Source: Rhodobiaceae bacterium (GTDB lineage Bacteria; Pseudomonadota; Alphaproteobacteria; Micropepsales; Micropepsaceae). Taken from it: 25,937 nt of DNA. The notes under the pieces are model-generated. The model saw nothing but the letters and a program-made list of their open reading frames with translations, was not told the DNA's origin and searched no databases. The DNA is taken from assembly GCA_009885515.1 (NCBI GenBank), contig VFKO01000203.1, positions 1 to 25,937 on the forward strand, given 5' to 3'. Positions within the stretch are counted from its first letter, which is position 1. Each line of letters opens with the position of its first letter. Positions 8,057-13,978 of the stretch are shown one piece after another. A program made the translations under genes and the position numbers.

Positions 8057-8572
8057 TCACAATTTTCCGAATGCCACGCCGCGATAGGTCCAGCCTGCGG
8101 CCATGATGGCGCCTTGGAGGGGTGTCTTCATCTCGGCGGTTGAGAATTTGTAATTGTAGACTTGACCGGGGGAGAGATTTTCGCTGAAGGCATAGGCGGC
8201 GCCGAAAGAAATCTCGGTCTTCTGGCCGCGAAATGCTGCGGCGGCTATTTGGAGCGCAGGCACGCCGGCATTCCATTCCACCGACCATTCCTGATCGACG
8301 GCGCGAACTTCATTCTTGGCGGCATCGAATTTGAGCAAGATCTTGAAGGCGCGTTTGAGACCGGCCTTCGCGAAGACCTCGTACCATTTGGCATCAACGA
8401 TCCGCCATTCGACGACCAGATCGCATTTGTCGTCTGGTGCCGTCTTGCGGATGTGCCAGGGCGCCGTGTCGCGATTGAGCGCGAGGAGTGTTTCAGCCAG
8501 TGCCGCTTGGGGTTTGACCGGCGTTCCCGCTTTGGGGCGTTTTGTGCCGGTGAATATGTCGAACAGGCCCAT
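8057..8572 (-). CDS. Conserved hypothetical protein
   Basis: A 171-residue protein that I recognise only as resembling a widespread family of unknown function. The start is the ATG at 8572 (MGLFDIFTG), with GGAG eight bases upstream; a longer frame to 8602 lacks a ribosome site. There is no signal peptide or membrane segment. The N-terminal 35 residues look flexible (KRPKAGTPVKPQ). The rest is a compact, aromatic-rich domain with VVEWRIVDAKWYEVFAK, a central VDQEWSVEWNAGVP and a C-terminal AGWTYRGVAFGKL, suggesting a beta-rich fold. The gene stands alone between the repeat-rich gap and the left edge of the putative island. Confidence 0.75.
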   Translation of the reverse strand: MGLFDIFTGTKRPKAGTPVKPQAALAETLLALNRDTAPWHIRKTAPDDKCDLVVEWRIVDAKWYEVFAKAGLKRAFKILLKFDAAKNEVRAVDQEWSVEWNAGVPALQIAAAAFRGQKTEISFGAAYAFSENLSPGQVYNYKFSTAEMKTPLQGAIMAAGWTYRGVAFGKL

Positions 8573-8678
8573 GAGCGTTCTCCGTAGCGTTTGTCTACGC
8601 ATTGTAGCCGATTCGGCTGTCGCTGAGTATGACCAGGTGCCTACACGGCCTAGCGACGAATCTGTTTGTTGGAGATGA

Positions 8679-8729
8679 TGGACCCGTCTCTGGTGGCTCG
8701 AAGACGCGATGCCTGCATTACGAATGCGA
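8679..8729 (-). pseudogene. Degraded 3' part of tRNA-Thr (putative attachment-site remnant)
   Basis: Aligned with the intact tRNA-Thr(CGT) at 13712-13787, this segment matches about 39 of 50 positions with one gap. It runs from the CCA end through the T arm to the anticodon stem-loop. The 15 bases of the anticodon arm are identical (8715-8729 and 13747-13761), and the T-loop TTCGAG is kept. The T-stem no longer pairs, and the D arm and 5' acceptor strand are absent, so it cannot be a working tRNA. It has the same orientation as the intact gene and lies on its 3' side, as expected for the far attachment site of an element integrated into the tRNA. Confidence 0.65.
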
Positions 8730-8813
8730 CGGTGGAATAATCCATGTCGATCTCAATTTTTGTGCTCGCTCCTTCAACCGTGCCGAGGCGTACACGGCCA
8801 AAGGCCCCAGCTG

Positions 8814-8835
8814 TATTTGTGTCTAACCCCAATAC
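8814..8835. repeat. REP-like hairpin, copy 1
   Basis: GTATT and AATAC form a five-base stem around the loop TGTGTCTAACCCC. The loop resembles those of three other copies in this window (9299, 11227 and 11962), but this copy is the most diverged. Confidence 0.45.
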
Positions 8836-8901
8836 CTATCTGCCGGGTGGCAATGCAGGCGGGAGGGCGCTATGCTTGTTGCCGCAACGTGAGTATTCGA
8901 C

Positions 8902-9258
8902 ATGACCCTGTCCCACCACTGCCGAGCCGTTCTGTTTCTTGCAACGGCGTTGCTCATGTCTGGCGGCGGTGCAAAGGCTGAGAACTGGCAGGATACGCGT
9001 CACACGACGCTGATTGACGTCGATAGCATTCACAAGAAAGCCGATGGGCTCGTCTACTTCATGGAAAAGAACAAATACCACTCTGACGAAGACGGCCCAA
9101 ATGAGCCACGCCAGGCGGCCGTCGATTGCGTCAGGCGCGTGTCTTACTCGGCCTATTCAATCGAATATGAAAGCGATTGGCGCTCCAAAGGCCAGAGCGT
9201 GATTTCCGGTACGATGGGAGAGCAACTTCTCGACTTCGTGTGTTCGCGCTTGAAGTGA
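8902..9258 (+). CDS. Small exported protein, surface-adhesin E-like
   Basis: A 118-residue protein with a Sec signal peptide over residues 1-26 (basic start, hydrophobic AVLFLATALLMSGGG, cleavage near AKAEN). The mature part begins NWQDTRHTTLIDVDSIHKKADG and ends with a VISGTMGEQLLDFVCSRLK segment. That W...IDVDSI opening, the central VDCVRR and the GT.GE......C ending recall the surface-adhesin protein E family of small secreted beta-rich proteins, with two cysteines that could form a disulfide. This assignment is from pattern memory only. The ribosome site is weak. It lies inside the putative tRNA-bounded island and is followed by a REP-like hairpin. Confidence 0.65.
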   Translation: MTLSHHCRAVLFLATALLMSGGGAKAENWQDTRHTTLIDVDSIHKKADGLVYFMEKNKYHSDEDGPNEPRQAAVDCVRRVSYSAYSIEYESDWRSKGQSVISGTMGEQLLDFVCSRLK

Positions 9259-9298
9259 GTGTGAAGGCGCATCAGAGCGCAAGTGTCAGAAGGCAATA

Positions 9299-9314
9299 TT
9301 TGGTTTCTGACCCC
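9299..9314. repeat. REP-like hairpin loop, copy 2
   Basis: TTTGGTTTCTGACCCC, flanked by AATATT and AATACT, which pair imperfectly. It sits between the exported-protein gene and a truncated gene fragment whose open frame begins inside this motif. Confidence 0.5.
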
Positions 9315-9481
9315 AATACTCGCAGAAGGCGCTGTTGTTCGACATCAGCGAAGTCTACCGCATCGATCTGATCGATATCGGCAACAACCCGGCCCATTAC
9401 GCGTTCTCTACCGCCTGCTTGATCTATCGAACGTTTCTGTCCGTGTTTGTTATCGTGATCGTCGTGCGACTATTGCGCTAG
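9311..9481 (+). pseudogene. C-terminal fragment of a membrane protein gene
   Basis: A frame open from 9311 to a TAG at 9479-9481 has strongly protein-like content but no ATG or GTG start; only CTG/TTG codons near 9332-9335 could begin it. The readable part includes LLFDISEVYRIDLIDIG and then NNPAHYAFSTACLIYR, followed by a hydrophobic helix FLSVFVIVIVVRLLR at the very end. The frame is closed upstream by a TGA that is part of the REP-like hairpin loop, so the 5' part of the gene appears to have been lost at that repeat. I do not recognise the parent family. A 48-residue TTG-started peptide remains possible. Confidence 0.45.
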
Positions 9482-9504
9482 GCAGGCCGCGAGCTACCGG
9501 CAGG

Positions 9505-10830
9505 TCAACGCGGCGCTTGGTTCAGGGCGCGATCACATAGGGAGAGGCGTTTGTTGATGCCGCCTGTAATCGAGTGGGTAAGCGCTTGCGGGAACTTGGG
9601 AGGTAGTGCCGAGAGTGTTTTTTCGATTGCTTTTGGAGCGGCAGTGATCAGCTCCTTCAGGATTTCATTTATGGCCGTCGCGGGAATTCCGGCCTTCGCC
9701 GCAGTTTGTTCAAAGTGGCGGGGGAGGATGGAGTCGATGGTTTTGTGACGGTTGTGGCCCACGGCCATGGCGAGCTTCATCTTGTTTCTTTGAATTTGAC
9801 CAGCGTCGAGATTGGGCTGGGCCGACATCACATCGTAGAGCGGCGTCATTTGAAACCGGCCGCCTGGCAGGAGAAAGACGCTGAAGTTCTTTGCGTGGCC
9901 ATCGGTTGCACCCAGCAGCCAAAAGGCAATCTGGGCCTTGAGAAACGACCGCCTGTCGGCATCGCGCTCTTCGCTGCCTTTCAGCAGTTCGAGACTTGCT
10001 TTGAGCCCAGGACCACCATCGGTTTCGTATTTGCGCGTTGGCGGGATGGAGAGCGCCTGGCAGAAATCTTCCTGGGGTAAGCGCAGAAGGCGCTGATCCT
10101 TCGTCCAGCGCCGATCAAAACGTTCGACGACAAGAACGCGACGCCCTTTGAAGGTTTGAATTTTGGTCTTGGCGCAGGCAAGGCCGAGCGCTGATAACAG
10201 CTGCAGGCAAAGATGCTCATTCTCGACACTGAGGCTGAGATCGATCCCGTTCGGCAAGCGACCGATTGAAGGCTTCAAGATGTGTGTGGTGGCGGTCGTG
10301 CCGTGTGGCAGATGCCATTTGCGCTTCCAGTATAGAAGTGCGGTTTTTTCCTGGGCGCCGGCAATGGAAATGCGAAACTCGCCGCTCTCGTTCAAACCCA
10401 GAGGCGTTTGCGTGAGATCATTGAGCAGCGCTGCGATAGCGTCTTCGCCGAGGGCGCGTCCGGATATGCCGCCGGGCTTGGGTACATCGACACCGTCGGG
10501 TAGAAATTGTAAGGCGCCAACGCAATCGCGGCCGATCTCTGCGAGCAGGCTATAGGCATCATGCCCTTCGGCACTTACGCGTGAGGCGAGGCGCTTGCGA
10601 ATGCTTTCGTTGTCGGGCAACAAATTGTCGAACACGGCGACGACGGGGCCGCCGATATAGCGGTCTTCGCGAAGCGGCAGTGAAAGCGATACGGGCATCG
10701 CGTGATCCCAGGCGAGCCATGTTGCGTCATACTGGAAGTCAATCGCTCCGCTCGTTTGCCGGCGCAGGCGTCCTACAATGCGTCCATTGAGGACGACATT
10801 CAACGGAATGCGGGTTCGGGGGCGCGCCAT
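9505..10830 (-). CDS. hipA: Type II toxin HipA, serine/threonine kinase
   Basis: A 441-residue HipA-family kinase toxin. The N-terminal HipA_N region (residues 1-110) has MPVSLSLPLRED and FDNLLPDNESIRKR. The kinase part shows the ATP-loop-like SIAGAQEK at 155-162, catalytic Asp310 in DGHAKNFS (310-317), and metal-binding Asp333 in LYDVMSA. In characterised systems HipA phosphorylates a tRNA synthetase (GltX in E. coli), which stops translation and produces growth arrest. All key residues are present, so the enzyme should be active. Its ATG overlaps the TAA of hipB (TAATG), the usual antitoxin-first, coupled order. The target in this organism is unknown. Confidence 0.93.
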   Translation of the reverse strand: MARPRTRIPLNVVLNGRIVGRLRRQTSGAIDFQYDATWLAWDHAMPVSLSLPLREDRYIGGPVVAVFDNLLPDNESIRKRLASRVSAEGHDAYSLLAEIGRDCVGALQFLPDGVDVPKPGGISGRALGEDAIAALLNDLTQTPLGLNESGEFRISIAGAQEKTALLYWKRKWHLPHGTTATTHILKPSIGRLPNGIDLSLSVENEHLCLQLLSALGLACAKTKIQTFKGRRVLVVERFDRRWTKDQRLLRLPQEDFCQALSIPPTRKYETDGGPGLKASLELLKGSEERDADRRSFLKAQIAFWLLGATDGHAKNFSVFLLPGGRFQMTPLYDVMSAQPNLDAGQIQRNKMKLAMAVGHNRHKTIDSILPRHFEQTAAKAGIPATAINEILKELITAAPKAIEKTLSALPPKFPQALTHSITGGINKRLSLCDRALNQAPR

Positions 10831-11081
10831 TAGAACATTTCTTCAATCGTGGTCTTCGAGGCTTTCGAACGCGGCCGGACGACGATTTCCAGATCGAGTG
10901 CGGCCAAGGCTTCAAGCAGCGTTTGGAGCTGGGTTGCGCTGCTACCTGCTTCCAGACTTGAGATCGTCGCTTGCCTGAGGCGTATTCTGGCCCCTAATTG
11001 CGTCTGCGACAGGCTTTGGCGCCGCCTTTCGCGGCGAACAATCGCACCAATTTGTTTTGGGGTACGGCCGATCTGGTCCAT
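10830..11081 (-). CDS. hipB: HipB-type XRE antitoxin and autorepressor
   Basis: An 83-residue helix-turn-helix protein. The XRE domain covers about residues 12-62, with SLSQTQLGARIRLRQATISSLEAG as the HTH core, followed by an ALDLEIVVRPRSK strand and a short tail, as in HipB. The ATG at 11081 is supported by GGAAGG upstream and by a promoter right before it; the frame continues upstream only as noise. HipB neutralises HipA and represses its own operon. Three matching palindromes lie just upstream (11105-11176). Confidence 0.9.
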   Translation of the reverse strand: MDQIGRTPKQIGAIVRRERRRQSLSQTQLGARIRLRQATISSLEAGSSATQLQTLLEALAALDLEIVVRPRSKASKTTIEEMF

Positions 11082-11102
11082 GGGCGCCTTCCGTTTCGCG
11101 CC

Positions 11103-11108
11103 ATTATA
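11103..11108 (-). promoter_or_regulatory. hipBA -10 box
   Basis: A perfect TATAAT on the minus strand lies 22 bases upstream of the hipB ATG, giving a short leader of about 15 bases that holds the ribosome site. A TTTCAA hexamer 16 bases further up could act as a weak -35. The first operator overlaps this box, so repressor binding would block polymerase directly. Confidence 0.65.
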
Positions 11109-11122
11109 CGCGACGCCGCATA
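11105..11122. promoter_or_regulatory. hipBA operator 1
   Basis: TATAC-N8-GCATA, one mismatch from the perfect inverted repeat TATAC-N8-GTATA. It overlaps the -10 box. The layout mirrors the E. coli HipB operator TATCC-N8-GGATA. Confidence 0.75.
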
Positions 11123-11131
11123 AATTGAAAG

Positions 11132-11149
11132 TATACGCCGGGCCGTATA
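11132..11149. promoter_or_regulatory. hipBA operator 2
   Basis: A perfect TATAC-N8-GTATA inverted repeat. Its centre is exactly 27 bp from that of operator 1. Confidence 0.8.
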
Positions 11150-11158
11150 AATGAGAAA

Positions 11159-11176
11159 TATACCCGCAAGCGTATA
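11159..11176. promoter_or_regulatory. hipBA operator 3
   Basis: A perfect TATAC-N8-GTATA inverted repeat. Its centre is exactly 27 bp from that of operator 2, completing a regular three-site array upstream of the promoter. Confidence 0.8.
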
Positions 11177-11226
11177 AACTCGCCTGGTTGGTTAGCATCC
11201 AAACTGCCTCAAGGGGATGGGGGGAA

Positions 11227-11242
11227 ATTGGTGCCTGACGCC
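11227..11242. repeat. REP-like hairpin loop, copy 3
   Basis: ATTGGTGCCTGACGCC, with GGAAATT before and AGATTTTT after giving a short AAAT/ATTT stem. It lies in the divergent spacer between hipB and the orphan antitoxin gene. Confidence 0.5.
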
Positions 11243-11349
11243 AGATTTTTTTCATTGCGTGTTCTCTACCGCGTGACGCCTGCAGGGAGGGTCTGTCAGT
11301 GGCTGTTTTGGCTTTTGTGGTCCAGATTTTGATGCGACAGGGAAAAACG

Positions 11350-11592
11350 ATGAGTGCGAAGACGGCCAAGGAAAGCAGCGTCAAGGTCAAGGCCGGGAAA
11401 CCGCGCGCCCGATCCGGTCTTACTGAGGCCGCCGTTCAAGCCTATGTCGCGGACCGCGCGAGTGCGTTGAATGCTTCGATCAAGCGCGCGCGCAGCGAAG
11501 ACAGCCGGGGGGTGCACTCTAACCGGACGGTCAAAGATATTGCCGCGATGGCCAAAAAGCATCGTACCAAGGCCGGTCGCGCTGCACGGTAG
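11350..11592 (+). CDS. Putative antitoxin of a ParE-type pair (orphaned)
   Basis: An 80-residue basic protein with GLTEAAVQAYVADRASALNASI in the middle and a NRTVKDIAAMAKKHR tail. I do not recognise a named family. The role is inferred from position: it ends six bases before a broken ParE-like toxin gene in the same direction, the standard antitoxin-first arrangement. The start is the ATG at 11350, preceded by AGGGA; the frame extends 17 codons further up without a ribosome site. There is no obvious ribbon-helix-helix at the N-terminus, and the first 25 residues are Lys/Ser-rich and probably disordered. Confidence 0.6.
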   Translation: MSAKTAKESSVKVKAGKPRARSGLTEAAVQAYVADRASALNASIKRARSEDSRGVHSNRTVKDIAAMAKKHRTKAGRAAR

Positions 11593-11598
11593 AGAGCG

Positions 11599-11918
11599 GT
11601 GCCGCAAGCTCGCTATGTACTTTCTCTGGATGCGGACAGCGATCTCGATGCGTTGTTCCACTATTTGGCGACACAGAGCGGTATTGATCGCGCCACGTCA
11701 ATCTTCGATCGCAATCACGATGTGTTTCAAACGTTGGCGGCGTCGCCCGCATTGGGGCCAAGTACGAAATGAACTCGATGGCGCCCCGCGCAGCTTCGTC
11801 GTGCTTCGTTGGATCGCATTCTACGAACCGATGGAGAGTGGCGACGGCATCTACGTTTGGCGTTGTCGATGGAAGCCGGGAACTACAGGGATTGCTTCAG
11901 TGTCCGAAGGCCAAGTGA
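11599..11918 (+). pseudogene. ParE/RelE-superfamily toxin gene broken by two +1 frameshifts
   Basis: Three consecutive frames together read as one ParE-like toxin of about 105 residues. Frame 1 from a GTG at 11599 gives ARYVLSLDADSDLDALFHYL and then LAASPALG, but stops at 11770-11772. Frame 2 from about 11753 continues VRNELDGAPRSFVVLRWIAF and YEPMESGDGIYV, the canonical RSF..G.Y.IFY segment. Frame 3 from about 11862 gives the usual ending VVDGSRELQGLL and a TGA at 11916-11918. Total length is 320 bases, 318 plus exactly two extra bases, consistent with two single-base insertions near GGGG (11754-11757) and TTTGG (11856-11860). The toxin should be inactive unless these are sequencing errors. 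Confidence 0.75.
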
Positions 11919-12199
11919 CGGAATTTTCCCGTTTGCGAGCGCTTCGGCATGGGCGGGAGAATCTGGTGTCTGACCCCGATTCTCAGGCACTCGCAGCAAC
12001 TGCTTCAGTATCCATAAAGATAGTTAGAAAACGGTGTAGTCGACAATCCTCTAGAGTCAATGTGGCATCCGCCGTCCAATTTAATGCCTCTGGCATGGAA
12101 ACAGCCTGGGCGGCCGACGCGAAACCGTCCATTAGGATTTCGTCTGTACAGTTTGGCCCAAGGAAGCCTGCTATTGCGGCACTATCTGACCGAGATGCC
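11919..12199. other. Intergenic region
   Basis: Apart from the REP-like hairpin at 11955-11984, nothing can be named here. A 72-codon minus-strand frame (12201 to 11983) looks mildly protein-like but has no ribosome site or recognised family, and is not called. Confidence 0.5.
11955..11984. repeat. REP-like hairpin, copy 4 (best preserved)
   Basis: A perfect seven-base stem GAGAATC/GATTCTC encloses the 14-base loop TGGTGTCTGACCCC. It lies shortly after the broken parE and is the clearest member of the four-copy set, all of which fall between 8.8 and 12.0 kb. Confidence 0.65.
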
Positions 12200-12448
12200 A
12201 TGAACAAATCCGCAGCACAGCTGGTCTTACAGACCATGTCCTCACTTGAGGACATCGAAGTTCCGCAGGTCCTTCGTGACAACATCACGCAGCACCAAAG
12301 TCACCTCCTGAGCCTTGCTTCCGCCCTGCTCAAGGGCGGGCAGAACGAGAAGGAGGTGAAGCGTATCGTGGACCAGGTTTTTGGCTCTTACAAGCTTGAA
12401 CTTGTTCAAACGATCATGGCTCTGAGAGGCAATGTCAATGCTCACTGA
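12200..12448 (+). CDS. Small helical protein preceding a diguanylate cyclase
   Basis: An 82-residue, probably all-helical soluble protein: SAAQLVLQTMSSLEDIEVP, then VLRDNITQHQSHLLSLASALL and a KEVKRIVDQVFGSYKLELVQ helix. I do not recognise the family. The stop lies 17 bases inside the GGDEF gene, so translation is probably coupled and the two products may act together, for example as a sensor or partner of the cyclase; that is inference. The ATG at 12200 has only a weak ribosome site. The longer frame running upstream to 11471 is a join of antisense noise and the middle part of the broken parE. Confidence 0.6.
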   Translation: MNKSAAQLVLQTMSSLEDIEVPQVLRDNITQHQSHLLSLASALLKGGQNEKEVKRIVDQVFGSYKLELVQTIMALRGNVNAH

Positions 12449-13448
12449 ACTCAAGCACTATGACGAAGAAGGGCGCATATGTGCCTTGAATCGCCTTGAG
12501 GTGCTGGATACCGCCGAGGAGGTGCCGTTTGAGAAGATCGTCAATCTGGTCCAGCAGATTCTGCAGACGCCAATGTGCGCCGTTTCGCTCGTTGACCGGC
12601 ACCGGCAGTGGTTCAAGGCGCGACGCGGATTGGGCGTGAGTGAAACGGCGCGTGATATCTCGTTTTGTACGCACGCCATCCAGCAATCGAATCCATTCAT
12701 CATACGAGACGCGCTTGAAGATCCGCGTTTCTCGCGAAATCCGCTTGTGACGGACGCCCCATTCATCCGCAGCTACGCCGGTGTTCCACTGAGAACGTCA
12801 GACGGTTACAACGTCGGCAGCCTCTGCGCCATCGACACCAAGCCGCGGCTGTTTCCGGATGCGGAGATCGCGATCCTGGAGAATTTTGCACGGATCGTGG
12901 TCGATGAGTTGGAGTTGCGCCAGATCGCTTCGAGCGATCATCTGACTGGTGCGCTCTCCAGACGCGCATGGACCGAGAAAGCAAAGTTGGAGATAGATCG
13001 GGCACAACGCGATGGGCGACCTCTCTCGCTCGCGATCTTCGATATCGACAAGTTCAAGCTGATCAATGACACATTCGGACACCCTGCCGGGGACTTGGTC
13101 ATCAAAGCCATGGCCGGGCTGTGCATGTCGACGATCCGGCAGTCGGATGTCTTCGGCCGTCTGGGCGGCGAGGAGTTTGGCCTGATCATGCCAGAAACTG
13201 GCGCCGCGGATGCAAAGGTTCTTGTTGACCGCATTCGAATGCATTTCGCAAGGGAGCCCATCAATCTCGGGCAACCTGTAAGTTCCTCGGTCAGTATCGG
13301 TGTCACCGAGAGGAAACCGGGCGAAGTTGGCTTGGACACGCTTGTCGAACGTGCTGACCGAGCGCTTTATGCGGCAAAGCACGAAGGGCGCAATCGCACT
13401 GTCTTGATCCCTCAGGACGTATCGGCTTCCAAACTAACGGCGGCATGA
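12432..13448 (+). CDS. GAF-GGDEF diguanylate cyclase
   Basis: A 338-residue cytoplasmic protein. A GAF domain spans about residues 22-165 (MCAVSLVDRHRQWFKARRGL, FCTHAI, YAGVPLRTSDGYNVGSLCAID). The GGDEF domain spans about 170-325, with DHLTGALSRRAW at its start, FDIDKFKLIND for metal and GTP, active-site GGEEF at 245-249 and YAAKHEGRN near the end. The inhibitory I-site RxxD is present as RQSD at 236-239, five residues before GGEEF, so product feedback inhibition by c-di-GMP is expected. It should make c-di-GMP from two GTP in response to a GAF-sensed signal. It lies at the right side of the putative island, just before the tRNA. Confidence 0.93.
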   Translation: MSMLTELKHYDEEGRICALNRLEVLDTAEEVPFEKIVNLVQQILQTPMCAVSLVDRHRQWFKARRGLGVSETARDISFCTHAIQQSNPFIIRDALEDPRFSRNPLVTDAPFIRSYAGVPLRTSDGYNVGSLCAIDTKPRLFPDAEIAILENFARIVVDELELRQIASSDHLTGALSRRAWTEKAKLEIDRAQRDGRPLSLAIFDIDKFKLINDTFGHPAGDLVIKAMAGLCMSTIRQSDVFGRLGGEEFGLIMPETGAADAKVLVDRIRMHFAREPINLGQPVSSSVSIGVTERKPGEVGLDTLVERADRALYAAKHEGRNRTVLIPQDVSASKLTAA

Positions 13449-13584
13449 GGCGTAAAGCACTCTGAGAAATACACAAATCCTGACAGGCTACCCGGCCTTG
13501 CTAACGAGGCGTTGAGCGGAAAGCGGCGCCATTAGTTTTCGCAGTGATGATGTCGGCTGCGTGGGTCGGAGCCACAACCCAACA

Positions 13585-13602
13585 TGTAACCGCGGTGTAA
13601 CC
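13585..13602. repeat. Tandem TGTAACC repeat, 11-bp period
   Basis: TGTAACC at 13585-13591 and 13596-13602, separated by GCGG. The spacing is one helical turn, typical for OmpR/PhoB-type dimers, and the core GTAAC is the reverse complement of the GTTAC core in the array at 15414-15490. It lies in the gap between the diguanylate cyclase and the tRNA, where no gene was found. Confidence 0.4.
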
Positions 13603-13711
13603 ACAGCCTGTTTGAGTGGCGTTCAGGAGGTTTGGCGTCAGCCCCTTCGCATGCTTCAATGCGCTTGCAAAAAATGGCGGCTGTCCGCGGCTTTTTGGAT
13701 GTCGGGAGGGA

Positions 13712-13787
13712 TGGTGCCGCCTAGGTGACTCGAACACCTGACCCCCGCATTACGAATGCGATGCTCTACCGGCTGAGCTAAGGCGGC
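13712..13787 (-). tRNA. tRNA-Thr (anticodon CGT)
   Basis: A complete 76-base tRNA including an encoded CCA end. The acceptor stem GCCGCCT pairs with AGGCGGC over seven bases, the D arm is AGCTCAGCCGGTAGAGC-like, the anticodon stem TCGCA/TGCGG encloses loop TTCGTAA with anticodon CGT (reads ACG), and the T arm is AGGTG-TTCGAGT-CACCT. A degraded copy of its 3' two-thirds lies 5 kb away at 8679-8729, which marks it as a probable integration site. Confidence 0.97.
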
Positions 13788-13978
13788 CTGAAGTGGCGCG
13801 GACCATACGTGCGGGCGGGGGGGTTCGCAATTGGGGAAATTGTCTTGCCGTAGGGGATGGAGGGGTGAGTCGTGTTTGTTGATGCGGGTTCGTGCGGCCC
13901 TTTTTTTGAATTCTTGTTTGGCGCGGATGTGTTGGGTGTGCTATTGGGAAGTTCATAGTAGGGGCATGGGGGCTTGGT

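Larger units (their letters stand above)
8573..8901. other. Intergenic region with tRNA fragment
   Basis: No gene was found. It contains the degraded tRNA-Thr 3' fragment (8679-8729) and the first of the TGGTGTCTGACCCC-like hairpins (8814-8835). The 60-codon minus-strand frame across it reads through both and is rejected. Confidence 0.6.

Noticed and set aside
8650..8832. A 60-codon minus-strand frame
   Set aside because: It reads through the tRNA fragment and a REP-like hairpin and has no ribosome site.
11471..12199. The upstream part of a 325-codon + strand frame
   Set aside because: It joins an out-of-frame read of the antitoxin gene, the middle third of the broken parE and non-coding spacer. 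Only the portion from 12200 is called.
11983..12201. A 72-codon minus-strand frame (MASRSDSAAIAGF start)
   Set aside because: The composition is mildly protein-like, but there is no ribosome site, no family is recognised, and it ends inside a REP-like hairpin.
13712..13761. A CTGACCCC match between the tRNA and the REP-like loop motif
   Set aside because: It covers eight bases of the T-arm/variable region only. The surrounding bases do not align, so common origin is not supported.
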